DNA of 64,000 bases from Epiperipatus broadwayi (lineage: Eukaryota; Onychophora; Udeonychophora; Euonychophora; Peripatidae), in NCBI GenBank assembly GCA_028023455.1, contig JAQFVV010000180.1, positions 1,428,001 to 1,492,000 on the forward strand. The letters are read 5' to 3'. The translations under genes were made by a program, and so were the position numbers. Of the stretch, positions 44,993-57,522 are shown one piece after another (position 1 is the first letter of the stretch; each line of letters opens with the position of its first letter). Below the pieces are notes generated by a model, which searched no databases, was not told the DNA's origin, and saw only the letters and a list, made by a program, of their open reading frames with translations.

Positions 44993-46370
44993 TAAGTCTA
45001 ATTGATATATTGTTAAATATAAAAACAGAAATATTTTGTTTCTGTTTCACAAATTCATAATGATTTCTAGCATTATTAATTACAGAAATCTCATATTAGT
45101 AAACTATTATTTATATAGGTAACAATTCTATACTTTTGTTAATTAATAAATGTGAAAAACTTTTTTATTTTATTGTTAATTTATTAAATTGTATATCTTA
45201 GTGTCTAAATCTTTACGTTTTATCCAAGCTGTTCCAGCCATGTAAGAAAGAGAATAAAATATATTTAAAGAGTCTGATAATATGGTATATTCGTTAGATT
45301 AATTAAGAAATGATGGATATTATTTTATAACAACTATTGATAACATTGTACTTTCATAATATGTTATAATTAAGAAGCCTTAAGTTAAAAGTATAAAATC
45401 AAGTACATAGCACAAAATTACAAATACTGCCATTTGTTCATAGTAACATATCTATGAATTTTTTACTTTGACATATTTTACATGAGTTAAATCAATATTC
45501 TGATAGCACCATCAAAAATATATTCGGGTACATATAACATGGCTGCAGAAAATATGTTTGCTCTATTCTGAATGGTCATTAGTTGATTTCTCTTTGAGAA
45601 TTTAAAGAATCTATGTAGGGAAAACTTTTAATATTCATTAGACACAGTCTAGTTGCTATTGGTATTATTATTATTATTATCATCATCATCATTATTATTA
45701 TTATTATTATTGTTGTTGTTGTTGTTGTTGTTGTTTGTTGTTATTGTTATTGTTGTTGTTATTATTATTATGTGATTATTTATTTGGTAAACTAACAATT
45801 TTTAAGACTATTCCAATCAGTAAACTAACATTATAGATAACCACAAAATAATGAAAAAAAATTGAAGTGGTAGCAGTGCCATTGTAACATGACAAATGCT
45901 TCAAAATTTATGACAAAGTCACTGACTATTCTCAACATACTAATTAAATTGAGAAATCATATATTTAGGAAGCAAATAATTTACAATATTAACAAATATG
46001 CATGCATATGTTACATATATGAATATGTATGTATATGTTTATATAATATTCGCTGTCTTTGTTTTTTGTAATGATGTGCATATATACACATTGCATGTGT
46101 GTATATATATGAGTTACATGATTTATTTTTAAAATAAAATAGAAAAATTACAATTATATGTCTATATTTAATAATTTAGAAAAAGGAAAAAAGGAAAGGT
46201 TAAAATAAAAATGAAATATATTGGGAAAAAGGTTAAAAATTATTAATTATAACCTATGTTTCTTTTATTCTTTTTTGTGTGAGTATTCTATTTTTATATA
46301 ATTCTTTTAAAAGTACTTTTGGTTAAAAGCACTTTTTAATTAAAAGTTTATAATGAATTGAAACAAATTG
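44993..46370. other. AT-rich non-coding stretch with microsatellite
   Basis: A (TTA/TCA/TTG)n trinucleotide microsatellite fills about 45658-45775. Nothing else is recognised. Confidence 0.55.
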
Positions 46371-46558
46371 TACAGAAAGTCCCCTAGTTACGAACATTTG
46401 AGTTATAAACATTTTGCTATTATGTAATCACATTTGGACTTTAGATCTTTATCTATGCACATAATAAAAAACCCTATTTACATACATTCATAATTGATTT
46501 TTTTCTAAAGAAAGCTAAACTTTGGAATTTAGAAAATAATTAAAAGTATATTTTAGAG

Positions 46559-47851
46559 CAGTGGCCTTCAATCTTTTCACACCTGCGTATTGGCAAAAAT
46601 AAGGATAAGATTTTGTGGACCGATAGAAGTCTACAGATAAATTTTCTTAAAGATTTAAACTGCTTAGCCTTAGATGAGCATAATTGTTATAACTGACCAA
46701 AACAACACACTAGTTACTGTGTATTGTAATGATGTTGCTGACCTTCACATGCTGAACATTCTTTCTCGAGTTGCGCAGTCATACTGCTACAAAAAACAGT
46801 ACAATAGCCATCATTATCATTAATGTGTCTGCATTGCTATGTTTATTATTTCATTGTTAAAATATGCAAGAATAAAATGTTATTCACCTGAATGTTGGAA
46901 AATATCACAGCTAGTGTAATTACATGACAATGATTATGATAAATGTAATATCTATATTTAATGTTAAATATACAAGATGAAGTTTTATATATATATATGG
47001 AGTTTGTATAAAAAAAAAACTTTTTTTTTTAATTTTAAATTTTTTTTTAGAAAAATAATAAAAAAATGTAATCCCCCCCCCCATAAATATCTGTGATAAC
47101 TAGAAAAACAAATTAATTTATGTATGATTGATTAGATTTTGTTTTCTGTTCTGTTTCTTTTTTTAATTGGGTAAAAATGAGATTAAAATAACACCAGATT
47201 GCATTAGTTGTTTACTCTTGAAGTCACCTGAGGACCACCTGTAAAGTCATTGGGAAAATTGAGCTGAAAAGTTGTTTTGGTAGTGTCACATAGATATAAA
47301 ACAATCATTATAAAAATGTCATTTTGCTAAAAAACAAAAAAGATAATAGATTTATGTTCTTGATGAAATGAAATCATCGTAAATGATCTGTCTTCATTTC
47401 GTGAAGTTTACAATTTCAAAAAGAAATGTCACACAAAATAAAAAGTTGATACAAATGCAAGAAAAAATTTTGCTATATGTGATCAATAAATGAGCTGATG
47501 CAATAGAGAAATATCTACTAGGTATAGAAATTGATGTGTAAGAAGTGATGCAATTATCGTGAGATTGACGCTTTGTCTTTTAAAGATTGCATTTTCAGAT
47601 AAATTCCTTTGATTATTATTTAGTAATTATAGTATTATCTAATAATTTAAATAAAAATTTTGATTTATAATTAATTTTATTTTACCAATTGCGATGAAAA
47701 AATAAATAAAAATTGTTTATATTAATTAAAGTTTAAAATCTTATTATTTTGTTATTACAAACTTTCCTGCCAGTCTAGTGTGAATGGGCAGAAAACTTCT
47801 GCAGCCCGGCTCTGGTCTGCTGGTCTGCAGACCAAGGGTTGAAGACCACTG
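46559..47851. mobile_element. hAT-type element nested in Tigger (1293 bp)
   Basis: The left end CAGTGGCCTTCAATC and the complement of the right end CAGTGGTCTTCAACC form imperfect terminal inverted repeats. The flanking octamers TTTTAGAG (46551-46558) and TTTTAAAG (47852-47859) match at 7 of 8, the hAT target-duplication length. No transposase frame is evident, so it is non-autonomous or badly decayed. It inserted after the Tigger element. Confidence 0.8.
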
Positions 47852-48041
47852 TTTTAAAGAACAATAAAAACCTATATAAAATACAGCAAATCTTGCCATC
47901 TCTCTGAGATTGATTACTTTTATTTTTAGCATGTCTTGATTATTGCTTGTTTTTAAAAGTAGTTTGTGCATGACTACATTACATATACACTGTATATATT
48001 TCTGTTTTGGTGAATTTTTTTCATTCTTATTAATTAAAAAT

Positions 48042-49810
48042 ATGAGTGAGAAATGAAAAAATAGGAATATTGATACAACTAAAAAGATATTAAGATTTCA
48101 TAAACCCCAAACGATTGAGACAAAAGTGGATATAATTAGACATTCTGAAAATGGTGAATCTTTTGCTTCATGTAATTTAAACCAAACAACAATATATATA
48201 ATTGTAAAAAAACAAGAACAAAATTAAGGAATATGTTAAAAATTGTGAAAATATTTTTTCAAAGATTGTTTCAAAATGATATGGTGGAGTAATAGACGAA
48301 ATGGAGAAATCTTTGGCTTATGGAGTGAAGATCAACATCAAAAAGGGTATCCCGGTGAGTTTATCAATTATTCAGCTAAGACTCTTAGTTTGCATGAAGA
48401 TTAGAAAAAAGAATTAAAGAAGACTCTGCTGTTGAATTGATAGCAAGCAATAGCTGGTTTCACAAATTTAAAATGAGATATTCTTTACATAATATTAAAT
48501 GTACTGGGGAAGGTGCCAGTGCAGATAAGAAAGCTTCCAGTGAATTTATTTCCACTTTTCCTAATATCATTAAAGATGGAGCTTATTTTCCATGCCTAGT
48601 CTTCGATGTAGATGAGACAGGATTATTTTGGAAAAAGATGCCTGCACATATATATTTAGCAAAGGAAGAATCAGTTGCACCTAGGCATAAACCTTCTAAA
48701 AATAGATTAACATTGCTTCTTGAAGGTAATTTAGCTAGTGATTTTAAATTGAAGCCAATGCTAATTTATCAGACAGAAAATCCTAGAGCATTGAAAGAAA
48801 AAGTAAAAGAATGTTTCCAGTCATTTGGAAAACAAATCTTAAAACCTGGACTACTGTGCAGCATTTTCAAGATTGGTTCTCACATCAGTTTGTGCCTTCT
48901 GTTAGGCAATATTGTAGTGAATACAATTTACCATTTAAAACACTATTGCTCTTAGACAATTCTCCTGGACACCCAAAATCCCTACAAAATTTATATCCAG
49001 AAGTTAAATGAAATACAACCTATGGACCACACTGTGATTGCTACTTTTAAGTAGTATTATATAAGAAGATTAATGACTCGAGCAATCAAGGCAATTTACA
49101 AGGAAGGTGGACCTATACTAAAAGATTTTTGGAAAAGTTATAATATATGGAATGCAATAAATATTATTGGGGATGCGTGTGCTGAAATAAGAGAGTCAAC
49201 AATGAAAGGTTGTTGGAAAAAAATATATCCACAAATGATGAATGCTTCTATGGACATTGAAGGAACTCCTGAAGATATCACACTGAAATATTCAATATAA
49301 TGAATGAATTAAATTTAGATGTCAGTAATCAAGATATTGATAACTTAATGCCATCTCACTCAGAACCTCTCTCAAATGAAAACTTGATTAAACTACAAAA
49401 GATGAATGAAATATAAAATAAAGAAAAATCTGATAATAAACTTATTGTTAAGAGTTTGACAATCAAGAATATGAATGAAGCCTTCATACATCTTGACAAA
49501 AAATGCCATCTCACTCAGAACCGCTCTCAAATGAAAACTTGATTAAACTACAAAAGATGAATGAAATATAAAATAAAGAAAAATCTGATAATAAACTTAT
49601 TGTTAAGAGTTTGACAATCAAGAATATGAATGAAGCCTTCATACATCTTGACAAATTTTTGACCATCATGGAAGAATGTAATCGCAATGGAGGGCATATA
49701 TCTCGTATATGAAGGGCAATAGAAAAGACACAGAATGTTACAGAATTCTTTATCAAGAGAAGAAAAAGAATACAATTTAATAAATTCTTGATAAATTTAT
49801 AAACAAAATG
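48042..49810 (+). pseudogene. Tigger transposase remnant
   Basis: This is the DDE transposase of the surrounding Tigger element. An N-terminal helix-turn-helix region starts with TIETKVDIIRHSENGE (near 48110). The CENP-B-type block WFHKFKMRYSLHNIKCTGEG lies near 48455, followed by DVDETGLFWKKMP with the first catalytic Asp (48611), PSKNRLTLLL, and LLLDNSPGHPKS with the second Asp (about 48956). QPMDHTVIATFK carries the third Asp (49025). The tail has the LTIKNMNEAFIHLDKF region. Stops in the N-terminal part and frameshifts near 48810 and 49015 inactivate it. A 155-bp tandem duplication alters the C-terminus. Confidence 0.85.
49348..49655 (+). repeat. 155-bp tandem duplication in the Tigger 3' part
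   Basis: Units at 49348-49502 and 49503-49655 are almost identical (one clear difference, CCT versus CCG). The near identity shows the duplication is much younger than the transposon. Confidence 0.85.
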
Positions 49811-50225
49811 CCAGATACTAATCAATAAAAAATAAATACTGTATTTTCAAAACCCTTTTTGATGTATTTTTTTACAGACTTCTACTTTTAAATAATTTAA
49901 ACTTCCAAACACATGTCAGGAACCAATTATGTTTGTATCTAGGGAACTGCCTGTACAAGATTAATCAAGTTTTGGAGATTAAGATTCCAGACTTGTTAAA
50001 TAAATGAATATTTTCTCACCAATACAAGATATAGTATTTATGCAGGAATAAAAGGAATCCTCTTATTCCTACGACTTATATATGAGCAAATCTGAAGTAC
50101 TGGCAAGTAAAGCATGAGGATGGAACCATCACTTTAAATTACTATATACGATGTCTGAATAAATGACGTGGGTGAAATTGTCTAGAATTTACTAAACGTC
50201 ATTCCAACTGAAACTTAATCATATG

Positions 50226-50390
50226 TAAATAAGCATTTATTTTATATAGCGTATGTTTACAATTGTATACATTCAAATATCAGCCTTTTAAGCTAATTGT
50301 GCATACGCTTTGCGAGTGTTTAGCTTAGGGGGCTGATATTTGAATGTATACAATTGTAAACATACGCTATATAAAATAAATGCTTATTTA
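50226..50390. repeat. Hairpin with 60-bp perfect arms
   Basis: The left arm (50226-50285) and right arm (50331-50390) are exact reverse complements over 60 bp; they begin TAAATAAGCATTTATTTTAT. The 45-base loop holds a second small stem (AAGCTAA against TTAGCTT). No direct repeat flanks were found. Confidence 0.9.
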
Positions 50391-50756
50391 CTGATTAAAT
50401 AAACAATATAGGACTAATTTTGGTGTAATTAAAATGGAAAAATAAGACAATAAAATTGTACTAATTAAAAAAATAAAGATCAAATGGATTGATAGCATGG
50501 GAGTGTATAAAAAGCTGAAATTCACTATTGTTATTATTCAGATTCTGCAGTTATTCAAACAATTGAGAGATTATTCAGATGATTATCCAGAGAATTTTAT
50601 AGAAGTCAGTTAAAAAAATGATATAGTTGATCAGAGAGTAAACAGCAGCAGTGAACAAAATCTACAAGCAGCTAAAACAATGAAGTCCAGCATGATGAAA
50701 CTATCTTTTAATGATTGTACCAAGATAGAAATGTGTGACTAGATCCAAAAGCTTGT

Positions 50757-51005
50757 GTTCATTCATTTTTCTTCCCCTTCTCTCCTGTGTGCCATTAGCC
50801 AGATGCAGTGATATATTACTCTGACTTGACTTTTGCTGATGTTTGAACCTGCTATGCCAAGCAATGGAAACAACCCACACTGTAGGATGCGGACCAAAAA
50901 AGAAGTTTCAGTTGTACTAAAATATACAGGTGCCATGAATCTGATGGGGATCAGAAGACAGGGGTGATCACCCATATGAAAAACCAGAGACTGTGCTCAG
51001 ACCTA
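50757..51005 (-). other. GC-richer segment with a 70-codon minus-strand frame
   Basis: A frame from ATG at 50975 to the stop at 50763 on the minus strand encodes about 70 residues with mixed composition. The plus strand ends with CCTAG|GTAAAT, a possible donor. I do not recognise the protein. The segment ends shortly before the large palindrome and may be part of an unidentified transposon. Confidence 0.25.
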
Positions 51006-51040
51006 GGTAAATGTATTCATTGAAGTCATTAATTTGGAAT

Positions 51041-51604
51041 TACACCAAATCTTTTAAAAACTTGTTTTTTATTTTTTTGCCACCAAAATGAAATATATAT
51101 TAAAATAGATTTCCAACGTTTCGACTATTTCTTTATTTTTTTCTATAGTCTTTTTCAAGGAACTAAAAATATATAAAAAAGAGGAAAAAAAAAAATTCAT
51201 AACAATTTTTAAAACAAACAAAAATAAAAATCCTGTCACATACACATACTATTTTGGAAAATATATTCTTTACTTACTATGATTTCTTTTCCCAACAGCT
51301 TCCAACTTTACATTTTGCCTAAATGAACAAATGTAAAGTTGGAAGCTGTTGGGAAAAGAAATCATAGTAAGTAAAGAATATATTTTCCAAAATAGTATGT
51401 GTATGTGACAGGATTTTTATTTTTGTTTGTTTTAAAAATTGTTATGAATTTTTTTTTTTTTCTCCTTTTTATATATTTTTAATTCCTTGAAAAAGACTAT
51501 AGAAAAAAATAAAGAAATAGTCGAAACGTTGGAAATCTATTTTAATATATATTTCATTTTGGTGGTAAAAAAATAAATAACAAGTTTTTAAAAGATTTGG
51601 TGTA
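51041..51604. repeat. 564-bp near-perfect palindrome with Penelope-like ends
   Basis: The left arm (51041-51315) and right arm (51329-51604) are reverse complements with only a few differences, around a 13-base loop (51316-51328). Each arm carries, reading outward, a stem GACTAT...ATAGTC followed by GAAACGTTGG (51495-51532 in the right arm). This matches the stem plus GAAA arrangement in the two Penelope-like elements. The palindrome is therefore probably two inverted terminal segments of a retroelement. Confidence 0.85.
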
Positions 51605-53988
51605 TGTTATAATTATTTTTTAAAAGTATTTTGACCACTTTTAATAAAGAATCTAAGGTGAAAGAGTTTATTTTTATTTAATTTGGAATTCTTAATATCA
51701 GTATGGAACTTTTAAACTTTATCTTAAATAGAACTTTAGATATTCATAAGTATTAATAATAACTACATTTAAATCGATTGTTTTAAATTATAGTAATTTA
51801 TATGTGTTCATATTTTGTTTTATGTTTTTGAGTATTCTTTATTATTTATGTTATATTATTTAATAAATGTGTTTGTAAATTATTAGTGTCGTTTTACATT
51901 TCTCTCTCAATTTAATTATGAGTAAATAGACAATTTTATTTAAATATTCTGCGATGCCGATCTCATGTTTTTTTATAGCTAGTCATGGGCCAAGTACTTA
52001 GACTGTGATTAGATGGCATCCTAGGGTTTAAACCCATTATAAATATCCCCATGAGATGTTTCACGTTTCATGCAGCCAGAGAGTTATCTCGGTCGGAAAA
52101 GTGACCGTCATCGATTTAATATTTTTATTATATCTCGGTCTGAAGGTGATTAATATATAAATATTAATCATATTTACTCCTCTGCTTGAGTAACAGGATC
52201 TTGAAAATCATATTAAAGATTAATATGGTTTAATAAAGTAAAATAATACGTAATTAGACTACAATAATTTGTAAAGTTTTATATATTGGCGGAATTCCTA
52301 GAAAAAATTATAAAAGTTAATTTTAATTCTAATTAATTTAAAAAATAATTCACAATTAATGTTTAGAAGAAAATGTAAAATTAATAACAAAAGTCAAATT
52401 AATTCCAGAATGTATATTTTAATATTAACTGTTTTTAAAAAAGAATAAGGTGTAACTAAGAAAAAATAGATTTTGCATTTTAAAATTACTTCAGAAACCT
52501 ACTTCTTAGGAAATGCGTATAAAAGAATAAGTTTGAAAATTTGAAAAATAATGATGCATTAGATTTTAAGATTACTTCTTGGACAGAAAGCCAACTTGTA
52601 TGGAATATGGAATGTTTGATTCTTGACAGATATTTAATATTCAAAAAATTGTTTTAAAAGATTGTTAATCTCGAATTGACACACTTGAAAGTTTTAGATA
52701 AAAAAAGTTATCTGCCATCAAATAATCTATGAAATGTCTATCAGACCTCTAATACAAATAAATAAAGCAGAACTAAGAGAATCTTTATGTCTTCTATTGT
52801 AAACTTGCTCTAAATTCAAACTGTACTTGAATGCAATATCAGAACTCTCATTTGGATGTAAGTCATTTATGAATTTAAAATAAACTTTGATGAGAACGGT
52901 TTTAAAATTATGAGAAATCTTTAGTCTACAAATATATCATATACTTTCATTATATCATTTTATGTGTATATGATATATTTTAAAAGTAATATATATCTTT
53001 TTGAGAAATTAATTATATTTATAAGTATTAAAAATTTCAAATAGATTTTAAATATTAGTCTCAGATAATTAAATGTTCATGTATATTTATTTATGATTAA
53101 TGACATTGAAAAGAATAAACTATTTACTAGTCAAATTAATTAAGATATCGGAATCTAAGCCGGAAAATATAAATAATTCTATTTTAAGCATACTAATAAA
53201 ATTGTACATAAATTCATAATAGGACAAATGAATGAGTGTAGAGTTAAAATCATTAAGCAGCAGGAATGACACCTGAATTTAAATATTTTTTGAATTGTAT
53301 TCTTATATATATATATTAAATGATTAAATAATTTTTCATAATCTTATCTGATTTTGTTATAAAAACAATTCAAAATGAGGAATTGTCTATTGGTAATTTG
53401 TAGGAATGTTATATTTGAAATGCTCTCCTATTTAATATTATTTTCCTATATAGTTAATATTAATATCAACGTGAATATTTTAAGATATGAAAGGTTTAAA
53501 ACAATAATTCTGTTAATAATTGAATTATATACTTTGATGTTTTGATGGTATATATGCAGATGTAGTATTCTGTCTCACGTGCTGAAAAAAATGATATGCA
53601 TGCCTGCACTTATTATATTTTATATGTTACAGAGAAGCCGAATTTGCTCACTATAATATATTTTTGTATTAAAATAATTATTTCTTCCAGTCACTTGTAT
53701 TGCTAATAAATTTATTAAAAGATGTGTATTATTGTTGAGTCATATCATTGATAATGTTTACACCTGATTATATTATTTTAATATTGGGATTTATATAAAT
53801 GTATTTTTTCATGCAAATCTTATCTTTATCTTTTTATAGAGAACGACTGAATGATTGATTATAAGGTAATAAATTATATTATTAATGTTGATAGTAAAAT
53901 TTGATGTACTATTACATAACACATATAATATTATAAGATATTTAATGCATTAGTGTTTTCCTGAAGGTTTGTGATGATGGTGTTCTAG
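51605..53988. other. AT-rich non-coding stretch
   Basis: A small duplication of TATCTCGGTC with similar downstream bases occurs near 52087 and 52132. A hairpin GATTAATATATAAATATTAATC lies at about 52148. No gene was recognised. Confidence 0.5.
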
Positions 53989-54381
53989 TTGTATTTTTAT
54001 ATTGGACTATTTCCATCATCTAATATATGTGTTGAATGTCTTTAGAAAAATTCAATTTTTATGTAAATATTCCAAATACATTCAACTGTTAGTAATATCA
54101 CAGCAAACAGGTTAGTATATGCACAACATTCTGAGAGATATTATTCTCCCCTCTTAGTTAGTGCATATACTAACCTGTTTGCTGTGATATTACTAATAGT
54201 TGGTGCATATACTAACTTGTTTGCTATGATATTGCTAACAGTTAGTGCATATACTAACCTGTTTTGTTATGATATTATTAAAAGTTGAATGTATTTGGAA
54301 TATTTAAATAAAAATTGAATTTTTTTAAAGACATTCAATACACATATTAGATGATGGAAATAGTCCAATAAAAAAAATACA
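53989..54381. repeat. Fold-back element with triplicated right arm
   Basis: The left arm (about 53989-54124) pairs with the right side (54161-54381). The inner portion of the right arm is present three times as a 42-bp unit beginning GTGCATATACTAAC (54161, 54203, 54245), against one copy in the left arm. The spacer 54125-54160 is unique. Confidence 0.85.
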
Positions 54382-56139
54382 ATTTAGATGCATGGTTCCT
54401 ATTAGTGAATCCCTGGCTTAAAATCTATCTTTTGTTTAAATGTATATGAATTAAGTAATAGGTTATGTTATGCATTGTATATGAGACATTCAAGTGGCAT
54501 TACTATAAAGATTTAAACTACTAATAAAGAATAATCTCATATTATAAAAAATAGGTTTATCTAAAAAGATAAAATTCATTTAAATGCTAAAAATAAAGTT
54601 GTTATAGCAAGATAGCTAAGGGTTGTTTGTCATAATATAATTTCTTTTATAATCAAATAAGAAATTTTGAATCACATATTTTGTTTTGTAGTTTGTGAGG
54701 GCCCATTATAAAGTACTCATTTCATTTATTTTATTTTATATATAAAGAAATAATTAATCACTCTCTTGAATTATGAAAATATGAAAATTAATATATTTGT
54801 TAATGAATCTTCATTTGTTTAATATTAACATTTAAAGGTATTGTAAATAATATATTAATTATAGATAAATTTCCAAAATAGTTATCTTTTGACCAATCAA
54901 ACAGATAAGTTCAGATCACTTTACAATATTTAAAACAGATTTACATTTTTTTCTGAATGAAGTAAAGGTAAAAAATGCAAATATTTTTCTTTACTAATTT
55001 AAATATTTTTTTTAAATATTGTGAAGTATTCTGAAGAAGATCATTGCATAGTTGAAACAGTCAGCTACTTTTGGAAGTTTGAATATAATAAAATATTGTT
55101 TTCATTGTATTAAGTGGCATGTTACTAATGTTTAGATATATTCAGAAAAAGCTTTAAAGCCCTGTCAATTACATTATCTCTTTTCTATATATACTAAAGT
55201 GAAAACTTTTATTATCATTGTAAAATATAAATAGCTTATAATATCAGTTACATGTTTGAAAATTAAATATTTTGTTTGCATAAGTAGAACACATGTGAAA
55301 AAAATTCTCAGTTTATAAATTATGATTTGCAATTACAATAGGACCATAATGAAATCAACCTCTAAGTGGCTGCATATAGGTTCAATGATTCTGGTCTTAG
55401 AATTTTATTTTATTAAATATTTTAAAACAGTGATTTAAAGTTTTAAAATAGATTGAAATCAGAAATTAGAGGATGAAGATGTTGAAAGTGGTGATTATAA
55501 TATTTGGAAATAATACCATATGGATAATTTCAATTAATATATTTAGGCAAAAGTCTTGGGGATGAATGGTGATAGATATTATATTATCATAGGATTTTCA
55601 CCTAAACACCTGAATATAAAAAGTTCTATATTTTCTCATTTTTTTATACAAAGAATAGACAACATCTTTACATAGAAAAAACAATGGAACTTTTGAATTC
55701 TTTACATTCTGGTGTATCAACCTGCGTAGTTCATGTCAGATTCACATAGTGTAAGATATTTGGATCAATCCTGACACTTTCTGTGCCCAAACTTCTTAGG
55801 CACTCCCAAACATATGAATATAACTTTTAACAAACAACATCTAGGTGTCCACTAGACTTTTTTTTTTTTTATAAAGGAAAATCTTTAACAGATAGAGCTC
55901 TTATATTCATTATAAATAAAAAAAATTCAAGGGTTTTGATTTCAAACATTAATATTTAATTATTTTATTAATATAATGATTAATGAAAGTGAGATTGGAT
56001 TCATTTTAAATATTACTACTCTTAGAATTGTTATTTAATACTTGCAGCTTCTAATCTCTTATTATTTGGGGGGGGGGGTAATCATAGAAAGTAAGCGACC
56101 GTTTGAAAATAAAACTAAATGTGTCCTTTATGACTTTAA
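54382..56139. other. AT-rich non-coding stretch
   Basis: No gene recognised. A hammerhead-like motif is noted at 55031-55062. A poly(G) tract lies near 56068 and a poly(T) near 55858. Confidence 0.5.
55031..55062 (+). other. Hammerhead-core-like motif
   Basis: CTGAAGA (fits CUGANGA) at 55031-55037 is followed by GATCATTGCATAGTT and GAAAC at 55054. The intervening bases pair poorly, so it may be a decayed ribozyme or chance. Confidence 0.25.
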
Positions 56140-56720
56140 CGGGGATCAAAATATTTTTAATATCATTGTTTATTTATATTATTACATATTTCATATGAAG
56201 CAATATATTTACTTTGTATAATCCATATTTATTATATTCCTAGATATTATTTTAGTATTATATCTATATTAATTATTTATAATTTTAGAAATTAGTATTA
56301 AATAAATTATAAATCTTATTTTATAGAAATATTATTGAAATTATGTCAGTCGAACTATTATTCTTTTTAAAATGTTTTAACTTTATTGGTTAAAAACTTT
56401 TAATTAGCTCGTCAAGGTTATTGATATTCTCTTTTAAATAAAGAAGTTCAATTTAGTGCAATTTATTTAAGCTTTAACAATAAAATCATTTAAAACAAAA
56501 AGTATAAGATTGTTTAGTGAAAAACACAACTATCTAAGAATAATTAATAATTTTGGGTAAATGTTTAACTTATATATATATAAATGTTAGATCCAATGAA
56601 ATAAATTAAAATTGCGTTAAAACGCTTGCAATTTATATAATGCTGGTAGACACAGTTTATTTCTATACTTATTAAATGTAAATGTTAGTTTATTGTATTT
56701 ACATTAGATACAAAAAGTCT
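56140..56720 (+). repeat. Dispersed repeat, copy B (~560 bp)
   Basis: It aligns with 37353-37905 in the same orientation at roughly 75% by eye. Unlike copy A, no protein-like sequence precedes it. Confidence 0.65.
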
Positions 56721-56800
56721 ACCTTTGATATAAAATTGCACATATTTTTTTTCTGTTGCTTAAATTATTTTCCATAATATATGTTGGCCTAATTACATTT

Positions 56801-56906
56801 CTTTATTTCTCATGTGTCATAGCATCAGCCGGGAAGTGAACCCGCTAACCCGGAACAACTGCTAGTAAAGCAGCTGTCGCTGACCTCTCGACCACCAATG
56901 CTTGAT
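56801..56906 (-). mobile_element. tRNA-derived SINE, copy 2
   Basis: On the minus strand it starts GCATTGGTGGTCGAGAGGTC (A-box region), carries GCGGGTTCACTTCCCGGC (B box) and ends with ATGCTATGACACATG and an A-rich tail. Direct repeats GGCCTAATTACATTT (56786-56800) and GGCTTAATTACATTT (56907-56921) flank it, differing at one base. The head is the same family as copy 1 and would fold as a class-II-like tRNA with a CTGC/GCAG anticodon stem, but tail and duplications mark it as a SINE. Confidence 0.75.
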
Positions 56907-57522
56907 GGCTTAATTACATTTGCCAAAATAAAAATACTTGAGATGTAGAAATTACTTTTGTGTTTTAAGTGCTCAAACATGGTTATGTACTACTGATCAA
57001 TAAACCACTTATTATTCTTTGTGATAGACAGTATTTTGAAGTTAAGACTCATGCATCTATAGCTGACAAATTTGTTATAATATATGCAAATTTTGAAAAA
57101 ATTTAGTAAAGAAAATTTTATTTCTAAAATCAAGATAAATTTGCAACCATGTTTACAATGCAACAACCAATTAAAACTTGTTCTATAAGCTACTGTTTAA
57201 CAAAAAAAAGTCAAATTTGCTTTTGGTTAGTACTCAAGCTCTTAAACAGGTTATATTAAGACCTTGAACATATATAGCTATGAAAATTTATTATAAACTT
57301 CCCTTAATTGTCATCTGAAATGTAAACTCTTCAATTGTGAGGCATGTATGTTTATTTAATAGCATTAAGAGATAAATGTATGTTGAAACATTTTAATAAA
57401 TAAAAAAGGGTTTATTTTGGTAGGAAGAAGTTTATGGTACTTCAAATTCTCTTAGCTATATAGATTCATTATTTTGCTATAAACTCATTTAAGAACTTTT
57501 GGTTAAAAACTATCTTTTCCCA

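Larger units (their letters stand above)
46373..49953 (+). mobile_element. Complete pogo/Tigger DNA transposon
   Basis: The left end CAGAAAGTCCCCTAGTTACG (46373) and the reverse complement of the right end, CAGGCAGTTCCCTAGATACA (from 49953), are terminal inverted repeats of Tigger type. TA flanks both sides (46371-46372, 49954-49955), the pogo-family target duplication. Length without the nested hAT insertion is about 2.28 kb, close to the usual size of a Tigger element. The transposase inside is decayed. Confidence 0.85.

Noticed and set aside
45658-45775. Coding triplet repeat
   Set aside because: No open gene surrounds it; it is a plain trinucleotide microsatellite.
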